Assembly (NCBI GenBank): GCA_900208305.1
Contig: OAPG01000001.1
Span: forward strand, 992,001 to 1,056,000
DNA length: 64,000 bases
Origin: Melanopsichium pennsylvanicum
Lineage: Eukaryota > Basidiomycota > Ustilaginomycetes > Ustilaginales
Reading direction: 5' to 3'
In this document: piece after piece, positions 20,666-31,534 of the stretch
Position numbering within the stretch: the stretch's first letter is position 1
Layout: every line of letters starts with the position of its first letter
Position numbers and translations under genes: made by a program
The notes under the pieces: model-generated
What the model was told of the DNA's origin: nothing
Database searches by the model: none
The model's input: the letters and a program-made list of their open reading frames with translations, nothing else

Positions 20666-23605
20666 ATGCGGCTTGGGGTCACGACCATACTGGATCAAAT
20701 GCAGCCACCAGATGGTGCACTGCCATTCTCAGATGTTACTGGGCTGCTTGCCGCCGCAGCGACCGCAGAAAAGCAGCAAGCGCTCGTGGCGCGCATCTAC
20801 CTTGCCCCACCCTCCAACCCTACAACGTCCTCGTCTGTCGACCAGTTTGCCCATCTCTCTAGCATAGCAAAGCAGCTACAGCAATTCATATGGGAGTGCA
20901 CTCAACACAGCGACTATATCGACGGACAAGACTACATCTGGAATCGCGAACCGCCCTCCATCTCGGTAATCCTTCCGACTTCATCATCTCGTGCATCTGC
21001 ATCAAAGCTCGCCACGCAGCAACAAGCGCACGTCCTCTTCTATCTGCGAACAGGCGGGGAATGCATCGAGGATGAATGGTTTGCAACCCATCTTTTGCTT
21101 CGAGCATCCACACACTTCAGCCAACATCGGCCGTGCATCAGTCTCGAAGATGAAGATGGCCAATTTTTGCTCATCGAAGCAGCAGATCATCTGCCCGACT
21201 GGGTGACTCCCGAAAGCGTCATCAATCGCGTGTGGATCTTCGAAGGTCATCTGCATCTTATTCCTCCACAGCATAAGGACAGCAATGACGCGCCAATATC
21301 TGCTGCACACGCCGTTCAGCTGGTGGTAGACCGAGCTACCCTCACCAGAGCATCGGACGATATCGAAGCAGCAGCTTTCGCTCGCGCCTATGAGTTCCCT
21401 TCCGCGGCGGGACCTCACCATCATCGCACACTTGCTTATCTCCCACGCCGTGTAGCTCAAGTTCTGGCAGCCGGACCACAACTCATCAGCAACTGCGTAT
21501 TGGCGATACAGTCTCGCGACATCATAAGCTCTCGATCCGGGTCACGCCTTGTTCACTTTCCACCACCGCCCCCTCCACCTTCCGCGACCTCTACATCGAG
21601 CACAAGCACCGCGGATAGTAACAATGGGATTGTTTTGACGCAAGTGCGCATGACCCGTCACCTCTACGCACAACTGCTCTACGACCGATTCTTTCCGCCC
21701 CGTCAGCTCGGCCCACATTGGCAGGCAGCGGTAGAGAAGTACCGCATGCACTTGTTCCGTCAACCTTCCACCAAGATCGAAGACGTAGCAGAGACCTCAA
21801 AAGAGATGCGCGAGGGCCGCTGGAAGGACCTCGGAGCCAAGATTTGGTGCGGGATGGAGATGGCCTACACGGAGTCGCTCTCTCGCCGAACTAGAACACG
21901 AGCCCGGCCCATGGCAGACGCTGAGCCTGCGATACACCAGCAGGAAAGAGAGAGGCTCATCATCTCGCTGAAAAAACTGGGTTATTTTCAAGACGAGCTC
22001 GAAGGCAGCACAAGATGGAAGAAGCTAGAGAGCGAAGCTTTGGCTCAGTATTCAAAGGGGCTTATTACTACTACCGCGGATGGCAGAGACGAAGCGATGC
22101 TGTGCGACTCAATCGACAACATCCTCCAGGATCCCATCACTGTTTCACTGCCGTTGAAAGACTTTGCTCCCAGCCTCACTGCAGATAGTCCCGCAAGCGC
22201 CGAGGACGATGACTCCTGGCTCAGCCTGGATGCGAAAGACATCGACGCTATCCTCGAAACAAAGACAAGTTCTTCTAGTGCCTCCTCCAATCCTATCTCC
22301 GAACAGGACACTTTTGCTCGGCTGAGCATGTTCAACTCCAAGATGCAAGACTTTATCAAGACAAAGTCGACCGCTGATGGCGCATTGTTTGAGGACGAGT
22401 TGACTGTCGACGACATGCTCATCGATGATGAAGATCTGCTGTTTGAGGACATTGGCGACGAAGATCAAGAGGCGATGGTGCGGAAGGAGGTGGAGAATAG
22501 GATGCAAAGGAATGGTGAGGAAGAAAAGAGAAAGACTTTGGAGCGCTTGATTCCCCGTATGTCTGATTACGAATGGACGAGAAAGCCTCCTGTGACCGTT
22601 GAATCTGATGCGAGCAATGTTGACGAAGCAGAGGGGCTGAAGCTTGATTTTGTTTCGTCGATAGATCGCATCGCAACATCACTGAAAAGCAACTCGATTG
22701 CACAACCGACTGAAGTAGGAAGAGTTGTGGCTACATGCGACAATCTCTCAAAGGCCAACGACGAACTTGAGCGTCGCTTGGCGTCGCAGTACATGCGAGA
22801 AACGTCCACACTCCTCAATTCACAGGGTCAACAGCGATACGATGGCGCTTCGGATTCCGACGATGAGGAACTCGAGCAAGAATCCTCGCCCGAGATTAGA
22901 AAAAGTCTTGCCAAGGAATACGATTTGGCTCCTGATGCCGATGATGTCCCGACGAAGATCGGACGAGAAGGAGGAACAGGAGAAGAAATCTGGGAAGACA
23001 TGGCAGACCCTGAAATGGATGAAGAGACAGAGATGGGAAATCTGTTGGAATTTGCCAGGATCAGTTTGGGTCTGTCGAAAGAGCAGTATGAGGCGATCCT
23101 AGAGCAGCGAGAGAGGAAAGGTCGATACGTTCCTGGCGAGAAAGACAGAAATGAGCCTCAGACCGCTCCGAAAGTTTCTCATCCAGCGGAGCCGCCCAAA
23201 CCGGACTCATTCGAGAGCGTCATGACAGCCATGGAGCAGCAATTGCACACTCTCAAGTCCAATGCCTCGCCTTCTTCTACCTCGAAGTCCACCGCAAAGG
23301 CCGAATCCAAATCTGCTGCATGTGCTGCTGCCAATTCGGAGCAGAGTCGAGCAGATCGAGAAGACCAAGAGTTGTTAGCTCACCTTCTCAAATCCAACTC
23401 TGACCTACCAGCGTCTCTATTGAATCGGCTGGGACAGGGGTCGGAAGCACAAGTACAAGCAGAACAGCTCGAGGGGTTCTTGAAATCGTTCCAGGCTCAA
23501 GCCAACACAATGGGTCCAGGATCTGGAAGTGGTCCGGTCGAGATTCTAATGCGAAGGTTCGGCCTCGGATCACTTCCTGCTGATCAGGACAGAGAATCCC
23601 GATAA
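20666..23605 (+). CDS. Ecdysoneless/SGT1-family protein
   Basis: Conserved eukaryotic family (human ECD, yeast-complementing SGT1) tied to transcription, splicing and cell-cycle control. Single exon, 979 residues from the ATG at 20666; a second in-frame Met 11 codons later (MQPPDGALPF) is an alternative start. Family blocks in the first 250 residues include FIWECTQHSDYIDGQDYIW, an EDEWF motif and FLLIEAADHLPDWVTPE followed by NRVWIFEGHLHLIP. The middle third contains VRMTRHLYAQLLYDRFFPPRQ, also typical. The C-terminal half is acidic and disordered with Asp/Glu runs, as expected for the ECD transactivation region. The 3' end faces the ankyrin-DIL gene, 225 bases between stops. Confidence 0.88.
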   Translation: MRLGVTTILDQMQPPDGALPFSDVTGLLAAAATAEKQQALVARIYLAPPSNPTTSSSVDQFAHLSSIAKQLQQFIWECTQHSDYIDGQDYIWNREPPSISVILPTSSSRASASKLATQQQAHVLFYLRTGGECIEDEWFATHLLLRASTHFSQHRPCISLEDEDGQFLLIEAADHLPDWVTPESVINRVWIFEGHLHLIPPQHKDSNDAPISAAHAVQLVVDRATLTRASDDIEAAAFARAYEFPSAAGPHHHRTLAYLPRRVAQVLAAGPQLISNCVLAIQSRDIISSRSGSRLVHFPPPPPPPSATSTSSTSTADSNNGIVLTQVRMTRHLYAQLLYDRFFPPRQLGPHWQAAVEKYRMHLFRQPSTKIEDVAETSKEMREGRWKDLGAKIWCGMEMAYTESLSRRTRTRARPMADAEPAIHQQERERLIISLKKLGYFQDELEGSTRWKKLESEALAQYSKGLITTTADGRDEAMLCDSIDNILQDPITVSLPLKDFAPSLTADSPASAEDDDSWLSLDAKDIDAILETKTSSSSASSNPISEQDTFARLSMFNSKMQDFIKTKSTADGALFEDELTVDDMLIDDEDLLFEDIGDEDQEAMVRKEVENRMQRNGEEEKRKTLERLIPRMSDYEWTRKPPVTVESDASNVDEAEGLKLDFVSSIDRIATSLKSNSIAQPTEVGRVVATCDNLSKANDELERRLASQYMRETSTLLNSQGQQRYDGASDSDDEELEQESSPEIRKSLAKEYDLAPDADDVPTKIGREGGTGEEIWEDMADPEMDEETEMGNLLEFARISLGLSKEQYEAILEQRERKGRYVPGEKDRNEPQTAPKVSHPAEPPKPDSFESVMTAMEQQLHTLKSNASPSSTSKSTAKAESKSAACAAANSEQSRADREDQELLAHLLKSNSDLPASLLNRLGQGSEAQVQAEQLEGFLKSFQAQANTMGPGSGSGPVEILMRRFGLGSLPADQDRESR

Positions 23606-23830
23606 TCACTCATCCATGTACACTCTCGCCTTCGCAACAATTTTTTTGTATGTTTAACGAAAGCGCATGTCAGAAACACAATACATCACTCACACGCGCA
23701 ATGCGTGGTGCATGGCTACAAGCTTTGCACAAACGTAATTTGATCAAAATTCAAGACAGCCTAAGCGAAGAAAGTACAAGGTTTGGGTCATGCGATTGCT
23801 GGTAAACCATCACCTCCTAGTACACAAAGC

Positions 23831-26800
23831 TTATGAGAAAAGAGAAGGCTTGAGGGTCTCCTTTCGCCAAGGTCCAGGAGTCTTAACATGATCTTCATCC
23901 ATCTCGCTAAAACCTGTAGCTCTGTGAAAGTTGAGATGTAAACTGTCAAACTCATCTGGCTGCTTTGTCGGAGAAGCAGCCACGTATGTGTGTTGTTGAA
24001 GTATCGAATTCTCCCTTGGAGGAATGACGATCCGAGCTGACCTTGGTAGACTCAATTTTCCACCCTCCTCTACACCTCCGTCTTGCACATTTTGTGCATC
24101 ACCTGTATCTTGGTTGAGTGGGAGATGTTCATCACTGGCATGATCAGCCAGGAGAATGTTCCGACTCTTATCAGCCCCATGATTACTTGGAGGTAAAAGT
24201 GCTGCTGCAGCTTTGAGCATTGCATCGATCCGATCCAGCATCCCATCCGGAAGCAAAGGTACTGGTGACCAATACCCACCCGCAGCAAATCCTTTACCTT
24301 GTGGGAAGAGACTGCTTGTTCGACTGACGTTGCTCATATCAGTGTTGTGCGACGATGTCGTACTTGCCACTTCTTCCCCATCTTGACCTGCATTCGGTGC
24401 GCTTTCGGATGAGCGGGATCGAGTGAGAGATGGAGAATTCAAGACGATCGACGAACGCCGACTAGATGCATTGGATCCAGGTTGTGATGCCTCCCCTGCA
24501 GCGCTGCGCAAACATGGAGTACCTGTACCAGTGAAGTGTCCCCTTCCAAACCCGAATGCGTCCCCAGGAGTCACGATGAGGGCGTTTCTCTTGGAAGGTA
24601 GGGCGAATGGGAGCATCTCCCTGCTGTTCAACAACCCATCTGCCTTGGTCGGGGAAGGTGGAGCGCTGCTGGGAGACGATCCATCATCATGCAACCCAAG
24701 TGGAGGACCAGCAGCAGTCCAAGGCGGGACGTAATCAGACATGCTCTTCCCCGGTGTAAAAAGCTCATCGATCATCGCTTGGGCTGATCGTGCAACTGTC
24801 TCTGTCACCGTGAGAGGTTCCGAGTTCGTCTGCAGGTCAAGTTCAGCCGTGCCCGTGCTATTCATGCTCGAATTTCCAACTTCAACTCCATCGACTTGGT
24901 TCAGATCCTCCTCATCCTCGTCCTCCTCATCCGCAAGCTTATTCTCTTCATCAAGCGACACTGTCTGCGGAGAATTGAATTCTGACGTGTAATCCTCTTG
25001 TCTAGCAGTCCCGGATCTTTGATGATACGAGGCCTGCTTCTTGACCTTGTTCTTTCGTTGTTGTACTAGCCTTGCCTCCTCCCTAGCTTGCCTGATCTGA
25101 TCATCTTGTCTTCGCTTCCAATCGATAATCAACTGATCCAAGTACTGCAGGCATTCCTCGCTCATTCTCACCTCTCCCACTTCGTACCTATAATCCTTGA
25201 CCACCCGTCTCATCTGAACAGGTGTCAGAGCTTTTAGTCCCTGCATCGTTGCGATCAGCCCATCAAACTCTTGGAGCGAACTCTGGCACTGTAGCCACGA
25301 GATCAGCTGCGACAGTGGTGACAGATGCGCATGAACAATGGTCAACGGAAGAGCATTTGAGCGAGCCCAATCTTCCAACGCGCTGACGTTCATGCGAATC
25401 TGGATGGCGCGAGACCGACACAGGTAGCGCTTGCGGGTAATGACGCGATTGAAAAGCTCGCAGCCAACCCAAAAGAAGATCTGGGAAAGCGCCTGAATGA
25501 TTATCGCCGGATTGATCTCGTAGAATTGCAGAACTTGCAGGGTTGATGTGAGGAGCGACGAGATGGTTCGTGGCGACGGGGCTGTGAGAAGTTGGGTTGC
25601 CGAGGCTTGATACGAGACTTCTCGGATGGAGCGAAAGGGCTCGTTGATGGGTTTGCGTGGCGAACTATCACCATTGGGATTACGAGATGTGGAAGGGCCG
25701 ATGCTGGCTGAACCGAAGGGATGAGAAGGTCGGCCGTTTCCAAGCGAAGGCGAGGACGAGAGTGGGTTGGCTTCAGATGTATTGGCGCTAGAATGAATGG
25801 AAGCGAGAGCATCGTCTCTGCGTCCGCTGCCAAAGATCTGGCTGATGGGTCTGCGTGAGCCAGGGCTGGAGGTCATACCTTGTGACAAGGAACCTTGCTG
25901 GTTTCTTCCTTTGACGCTGCCTGCGAGCGTCTTGATGAACTTCCACTCTCCCTCAAAACGCACCTCCTCAAATCCAGGAATCGCTTCATGGTCCAACATG
26001 GCTGGATCAAGGACTTTGTCTATCCGCCTTTCTGCGTCGCGGATGATGAAAACAAAAATCTCATTCAGCAGATCTGCTAAAAGACTGCGATATTCCTTGA
26101 CCGAGCTGCTCTTGCGCAGCATGCGATCTTTGTCCATGTAGTAATGTAGCAAGCAGCAATTCGATAGCCAGAACGCGAGATAGGTCATATCGGTGGGATG
26201 CGAGTAGATGACACCTTCGATGCGGTCGATGGCGCTGAGGAAGAGTTCTTCTAGCAGATCTTCGTCCTGGAGGAAGCAGGCATACCTCGCGCAAAGAAAC
26301 AGCACGTTGGCAGGCGCAGCGCGCGACGTCCAGGGTGCTCTTACGGGCTTCATATTGGTGACTAACATGTTAAGTAATGGATCAAGGTCAGCGTTGCCGA
26401 AAACAAGCATCTGGTCACTACGAACGCTTTTCCAGTCAAATTCAACCGAGAGCAGGTCAGAGCCGACTTCGACAGCACCGCAACCGGAAGCCAGGTCGGT
26501 ATGAACGGTCTTGGCTGCTGCTCCTCTTCTGCGACGCGCGTACAGCGAAGATGATTGCGCATAATCGTCTGCAGCAGCGCTAGAGGTCGAGTCGACTGTG
26601 CTAGGTTCTCCTATCAGTGTGTCCAGATCAAGTTCTAGCAACGTTGCGATATCAGCGAGTGCACTTTTGCGAGAGTCGCTGAGCTCTTTCTGCTTGTTCT
26701 TCTGCTCAACAAGATGAGCTCGTTCGTACCGCCCGACGAGCCTACGCTGAGTGAGCTGCGAGCTTGTTCGTGAATGGCCTGGCTTGAATGGACTTGAAGA

Positions 26801-27730
26801 TGATGGCAGAGATGATCGTGCTGTGCGTGTGGGGCTGGCGTTGTTGCTCTGTCGGTCTGCGTCCGACAACAGTGAAGGTGATTGTCGATCTGGTGAGCTG
26901 TCGAGGAAAAGACTGTTGAGACGCTGGGCAGCCGACTGTTGTACCGAGATGTATCTTTGATGCTCGTAGATGAGGTCGGCGATGGCTTCTTGCTCCGTCG
27001 AGGCAGGTTTTGAGAAAGGAGTTGTGTCATTGTGATCTGCAGCGGAAGTGGCTGCTTCCGGTGCTGCGGAGAGGATGAAATCTTCGCACGTCGTGCCTTT
27101 TGTGCTCTTTGCATTGACGTCAGCGCCGCGACTGAGTAAGAAGCTGGCCAGAGGCAGGTTGGAGCTGTTGATTGCCCACATGAGTGGAGTCCAGTCGCAT
27201 GCATCTCTTTCGTCGACCTCTGCGCCGTTGAGGATGAGCATGGTGACGGCATCGATATGTCCGGCGCATGTGGCCAGAACAACAGGGCCTGAGCCTTCCT
27301 CGTCACGAATGTGGGGAAAAGCAATCTTGGGTCTTTCATGCGGATCTCTGCGTGCGCGATCTTCGGATATAATCTGTCTAGCTTCTGCCCTGGAATCGAG
27401 CAGCCAGGAAAGCATGTCTGTATCGCCATTGCTGGAAGCTCTAAGCAGCGCTTTGCTGAGTTTGACTTTCTTGATGAGTGGATCCAGAGACGGTGAGCGC
27501 GCAATCTGCTTGAGGATGTCGAGAGAGGGGCAAAGGTCGAGGATGGGATCCTGAACTATGCTGATATCCAGGTCGACGTTTTGCGTGGTGGTAGTGGTGT
27601 GTACTGGAGCGAGTCGCTCTTGTTGATTGAGCTCTGCATCGAGAGACATGGCAGGAGACGATGAAGGCAGATCGATTGGCGGAGATGATGCAGCAGAGCT
27701 GACATGGTTAGTATCGTCTGCTGCGGACAT
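23831..27730 (-). CDS. DIL and ankyrin domain protein
   Basis: Single exon, 1299 residues. Ankyrin repeats lie at about residues 90-220 (GSGPVVLATCAGHIDAV, then DWTPLMWAINSSNLPLA). A dilute (DIL) domain, otherwise the cargo-binding tail of class V myosins, spans about 440-875 (NVLFLCARYACFLQDED..., IFFWVGCELFNRVI, LTPVQMRRVVKDYRY). No motor or IQ motif is present, so this is the motor-less fungal type. After the DIL domain there is a charged helix (about 875-910), an acidic Glu/Asp run, then a Ser/Pro-rich tail. The role is inferred as an adaptor in vesicle or organelle positioning; the cargo is unknown. Confidence 0.87.
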   Translation of the reverse strand: MSAADDTNHVSSAASSPPIDLPSSSPAMSLDAELNQQERLAPVHTTTTTQNVDLDISIVQDPILDLCPSLDILKQIARSPSLDPLIKKVKLSKALLRASSNGDTDMLSWLLDSRAEARQIISEDRARRDPHERPKIAFPHIRDEEGSGPVVLATCAGHIDAVTMLILNGAEVDERDACDWTPLMWAINSSNLPLASFLLSRGADVNAKSTKGTTCEDFILSAAPEAATSAADHNDTTPFSKPASTEQEAIADLIYEHQRYISVQQSAAQRLNSLFLDSSPDRQSPSLLSDADRQSNNASPTRTARSSLPSSSSPFKPGHSRTSSQLTQRRLVGRYERAHLVEQKNKQKELSDSRKSALADIATLLELDLDTLIGEPSTVDSTSSAAADDYAQSSSLYARRRRGAAAKTVHTDLASGCGAVEVGSDLLSVEFDWKSVRSDQMLVFGNADLDPLLNMLVTNMKPVRAPWTSRAAPANVLFLCARYACFLQDEDLLEELFLSAIDRIEGVIYSHPTDMTYLAFWLSNCCLLHYYMDKDRMLRKSSSVKEYRSLLADLLNEIFVFIIRDAERRIDKVLDPAMLDHEAIPGFEEVRFEGEWKFIKTLAGSVKGRNQQGSLSQGMTSSPGSRRPISQIFGSGRRDDALASIHSSANTSEANPLSSSPSLGNGRPSHPFGSASIGPSTSRNPNGDSSPRKPINEPFRSIREVSYQASATQLLTAPSPRTISSLLTSTLQVLQFYEINPAIIIQALSQIFFWVGCELFNRVITRKRYLCRSRAIQIRMNVSALEDWARSNALPLTIVHAHLSPLSQLISWLQCQSSLQEFDGLIATMQGLKALTPVQMRRVVKDYRYEVGEVRMSEECLQYLDQLIIDWKRRQDDQIRQAREEARLVQQRKNKVKKQASYHQRSGTARQEDYTSEFNSPQTVSLDEENKLADEEDEDEEDLNQVDGVEVGNSSMNSTGTAELDLQTNSEPLTVTETVARSAQAMIDELFTPGKSMSDYVPPWTAAGPPLGLHDDGSSPSSAPPSPTKADGLLNSREMLPFALPSKRNALIVTPGDAFGFGRGHFTGTGTPCLRSAAGEASQPGSNASSRRSSIVLNSPSLTRSRSSESAPNAGQDGEEVASTTSSHNTDMSNVSRTSSLFPQGKGFAAGGYWSPVPLLPDGMLDRIDAMLKAAAALLPPSNHGADKSRNILLADHASDEHLPLNQDTGDAQNVQDGGVEEGGKLSLPRSARIVIPPRENSILQQHTYVAASPTKQPDEFDSLHLNFHRATGFSEMDEDHVKTPGPWRKETLKPSLFS

Positions 27731-30394
27731 GGCTGGTAAAGTCTACTGACGACGACCCGTTGATGCCGTGCTGATAGCGCAGTGTGTTTATCGTGACAGC
27801 CGCATGTTTGGTGGGCTACTGCTGCTGCTGCTCATAAGACGTATTTAAATGTGAGAGAGTAGCTCTTAGCTCAATGTCGACTTAAGATCGTGTTTAAAAG
27901 AGTGACTAGCGAAGCGGCTGATGAAGGTGATGATGCGTAGCGTAGCAATGAGCCATAGGCCGAGGAATGAGAGTATGAAATTAAATCTTAGAGAAAAGAC
28001 GCGGGCAGGATCCGGATCAACAGCTATTATAAAAAGCGAAAAGGTGTTGTTCTCCGGCTTCAGAGTGCACGACATTCATGATTGGTTCGCGCGAACCTGC
28101 TTCTCTTGTGTGACTGTCTCTTGTGTGACTTATCCAGTGGAATTGGTTACAGCAAATTAATTTAGACCAGCAGCTCATAAGAGAGAGGCAAAACTCCCTG
28201 CGACACTTGACATCTCACACGGTCCAACACCAACGCGCAATTTCGCAATTTCGCAATTTCGTGTCCTCGTTTCTGCGGTTCCATAACAAGCAGATCGCAG
28301 ATCGGCAGTGAATCGAAACGCCGATCAGAACAAAACGTAGCTCGACTGGAAGAAAATCACGGAATCACGTGAATGTTGCTTCAGATGGTCGGCAAAAGAC
28401 GAGAAAAATGTGAGCTCTGTTCTGAGAATCGGCTTAGCTTTTCTTCTTTCTTCCATACATCAGAGTCTGAAGGTGACGGAAGGTGAATTCTATGCACTCT
28501 CCAGTCCCTTCACGCCTCGCTTTCTTCAACGGCTCTCTTATTATGGAGATGGTGAAGGTAGCGAGGTTGAAAGACGAAGACTCGCAAAGCGGTTCGTTTT
28601 CGAGCGAAGGCTGACTGTTTGAGTGTGCCCCGCCTCTGTGCTTGTAAAAGCGCAGCCATAGACGAGGGCACAATTGTGTTCAGCCACATCCCTCCCTCCC
28701 TCTTGCCCTATTCACCACCTTTTTCGTCGTTCTGAGTCGAACGCAGCTTTTGCGCTTCAGCTGGCTTATACCTTAAGACGAGTTCTGTATTCCAACAAAG
28801 AGAATGTCTATTTCAAACTCTATGTGTTGCAAGTCCTCCGTGTAGATGAGACGTTCAATGCTAAGTCGAGAGCACATAGACACATCGCCTCACAAGACTC
28901 TCTGTATGGCTTGCAGGATGGCACGATACGTGTTCGGAAGTGATGCGAACCGCTGATCGTAAACGATTCGGACCCATCCTGCCACGACAGGCGCTATGTC
29001 TCACTCTCTGATCCCGGACAGCCCGAATCAAGTACACAGCCACAGACAGTGTTCAAGTCAAGGTTTCATCACATTTGATTAAGTGAGTGGGCCCAAGCAA
29101 AGTCCTCGCCCAAAGAGTGAGGACTCGAATTGGCATCCGATGTTGAGCAGGACGAGGCCTGACGATACAATGGTTGCTCGAGCCCAAATTGCTACATTAG
29201 AACAGCCATTGTCCATCTCAGTGACTTGCAGATCGATCATAGTGCTGTAGCGGTACGATCAAGCACATAACAAAAGAACGCAGTCGTGGATCAAGTATTC
29301 AAAGTGTACCGCCGTGGTGCACATGTATATATTTCGGAGTTGCGCGACGGCCGCACGGACTTGTGTCGGATCCACAATAAGTCTTACAGTACGGTACGGC
29401 AGTCCGATCAAGCATGCCAAGAAAAGTTTCCGCATCTCTTTTCGGAGAGCTGCAAAGAGAGGCAAAGAGGAAGCGTGAAATTCACGCTGTTTTTCAGAGT
29501 CAAATTTGCGAAAAGGGTCCAATTCAAGCAATACTGCATTTCAGGATTGCTGGCGGGTGTTGGTCTCTGTGGGTCTCGTGAGCCTTGAACGCTTCGTCCC
29601 CACGATCAAGACGCGAGACGAGCCGAGGTGAGAGCAGTCAAAGTACAGCTTTACTTTGGCAGCACCTTGCATTCAATCCCAACAATTTCGGGCGTGCCTT
29701 GGCTCAAGTGCCCTTGTGACTCTTGCCTTGCCTTTGGCCTTTCCCCCCTCGCCTTCTGTCACAATCGACATATTACACTACAACCATCATCTCCACCAAT
29801 ACTACAAACAACCATTCCTTACCGTCTCCCTCGTCCACATCATCACCGCCATCTTTGCGCTCAGCACCTCTTCGCTGCGATACTTCTATCACTCCACTTT
29901 CCATCCCATTCACTAATTGCCACTTTTCGATCCCTGTTTGTCGCACGTTGGCTCATTCCGTCCGCTATCGCTTCCCAGTCCAGCCTTCACCCAGATGCAC
30001 ACATTCGTTTCAGTCGACAACCACACGCTCACACAATCACAAGTTAAACACATACGTCGTCAAATTCCACACATTTATTCACAGTCGGAGCTGCTCGGTC
30101 GTCCGACCTCAATCTCCAACCTTATTTCATTGCCTCGACACAGCCACAACTCACAAGTCAGCCCACTCTCCTGAATTTCTATTCGGCTCGCCACATCCAT
30201 CCGTCACTGCACCACATTTGCCTCTTATTTTCATCTTAACTTTTCGCCGGTCCAACATTGGTCGAGAACAGCATTGTATCGGCGACGTAGATCGTCAGCG
30301 CCATCGTTGCTGCTTCTCTCAAGCTCTCTCTCTCTCAAGTGCCTCAAACCCCAACTCTCCTCCAAGACTTTCCTATCACAGCTCCTTGCCGGCC
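27731..30394. other. Divergent intergenic region, 2.66 kb, between ankyrin-DIL and UPF0658 genes
   Basis: No recognisable gene. The 600 bases before the + gene are pyrimidine-rich (many TC/CAC runs) and in frame with it but have no good start, so they look like a long 5' UTR or promoter. A tandem octamer lies at 28237-28260. The middle (28400-29600) holds only short unrelated frames. Confidence 0.45.
28237..28260. repeat. Tandem octamer GCAATTTC x3
   Basis: Three perfect adjacent copies of GCAATTTC in the intergenic region. Short tandem repeat with no known role. Confidence 0.9.
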
Positions 30395-31534
30395 ATGGTG
30401 CTTACATCAAAACCCAGCGTTTCCCGAAGTCAAACGTCCTACGCATATCCACCAAAAGCGAAAGGCATCCGCAGACTTTGGTCATGGATTCCAGACTCAT
30501 GGGCGTGTCGATTGTTCCTTCTCATCACTTTGGCCGAAGCTTCGATCGATATTGCCATTGAGAGCGTCCTCTTTGCTCGATATCAATTCCATCGCAAGAC
30601 ACATTCGTCGCTTGACGACGAATCCAAGTCAAGAGCACTACCAGCATTCGTCATTGTGTTTTCCATCGCGCACGTGTACCAGTTCTTGCTGGCCGTCGAT
30701 GCCGTCATCAACAGGAACACAATTCTGGTCATTGGCGCCATCATCTTCAACGCATGCTTCCTCATCTACTCGCTCATCCAGATCTCCGAAATTCGATCGG
30801 TGCTCGGTGACGGTGTCGCGGAAGGCTCTTCGCAGACAGTGCCCGTGCAAGTTCTGACAGGTGCCATCCCTATCGTCATTGCTATCGCCGAAATCTCCTT
30901 CATTGTCCTCGGCTGGAAATTGTGGAAGGAATTCGGTTGGCAGATCTACAAGAAGATTGGCGCCGACAGGAGTCTGAAGCGCGGCTATCTTCACTACCAA
31001 ATCTACGTCGCTTTGCTCAAGTTTGATTTCTTCATCTTCATCGCCTACTGTATCCAGCTGGTCCTGGTAGTCAAGCAGATTGGCTCGGCGGAACGCTGGA
31101 TCACCATTATCTCGGCACCGTTCTCGCTGCTCATCCTCACCTTTGCGTGGTACTCGGTACGCAAGGAGCTCAAGTACGGCATGCTGGCTTTCCTTGTGGG
31201 TCTTACGGGAGCGATGGTGTACTTTGTATACAAGCTTTTCCGAATCTGGCAACTCAAGGATACTCTGTACAAGGAGGTGTACAAGAGTTTGACCGTCTTC
31301 TCGACGCTGTCAATGCTGTTGCTGCTCATCACAGCTGTGATGACGGTGCAGTGCGTGATCAACTTTGGTCGGGGACTGAAGAACGCCATTGCACGCACAC
31401 GCAAGGATCGGGCCGCGATAGCAGCAGGTCCAGATAGCGGCTACCTGGTTGGCTATGATGGCAAGACGCTCACCCATTTTGGGGATGGAAGCACCAGCGT
31501 TCTTCATCTCCAACCAAGGCTGAGCTTAGACTGA
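30395..31534 (+). CDS. UPF0658 family Golgi membrane protein
   Basis: Single exon, 379 residues. I chose the ATG at 30395 (CGGCCATGG context); the frame is open further upstream but that part is Ser/Pro/His-rich and unlike the family. About seven hydrophobic helices are visible, including segments near AIIFNACFLIYSLIQI, TGAIPIVIAIAEISFIVLGW and TVFSTLSMLLLLITAVMTV. The loop IYKKIGADRSLKRGYLHYQI followed by LLKFDFFIFIAY is the signature of the fungal UPF0658 family, whose S. pombe member is described as a Golgi apparatus membrane protein. Biochemical function is unknown. The C-terminal about 45 residues are polar and presumably cytosolic. Confidence 0.8.
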   Translation: MVLTSKPSVSRSQTSYAYPPKAKGIRRLWSWIPDSWACRLFLLITLAEASIDIAIESVLFARYQFHRKTHSSLDDESKSRALPAFVIVFSIAHVYQFLLAVDAVINRNTILVIGAIIFNACFLIYSLIQISEIRSVLGDGVAEGSSQTVPVQVLTGAIPIVIAIAEISFIVLGWKLWKEFGWQIYKKIGADRSLKRGYLHYQIYVALLKFDFFIFIAYCIQLVLVVKQIGSAERWITIISAPFSLLILTFAWYSVRKELKYGMLAFLVGLTGAMVYFVYKLFRIWQLKDTLYKEVYKSLTVFSTLSMLLLLITAVMTVQCVINFGRGLKNAIARTRKDRAAIAAGPDSGYLVGYDGKTLTHFGDGSTSVLHLQPRLSLD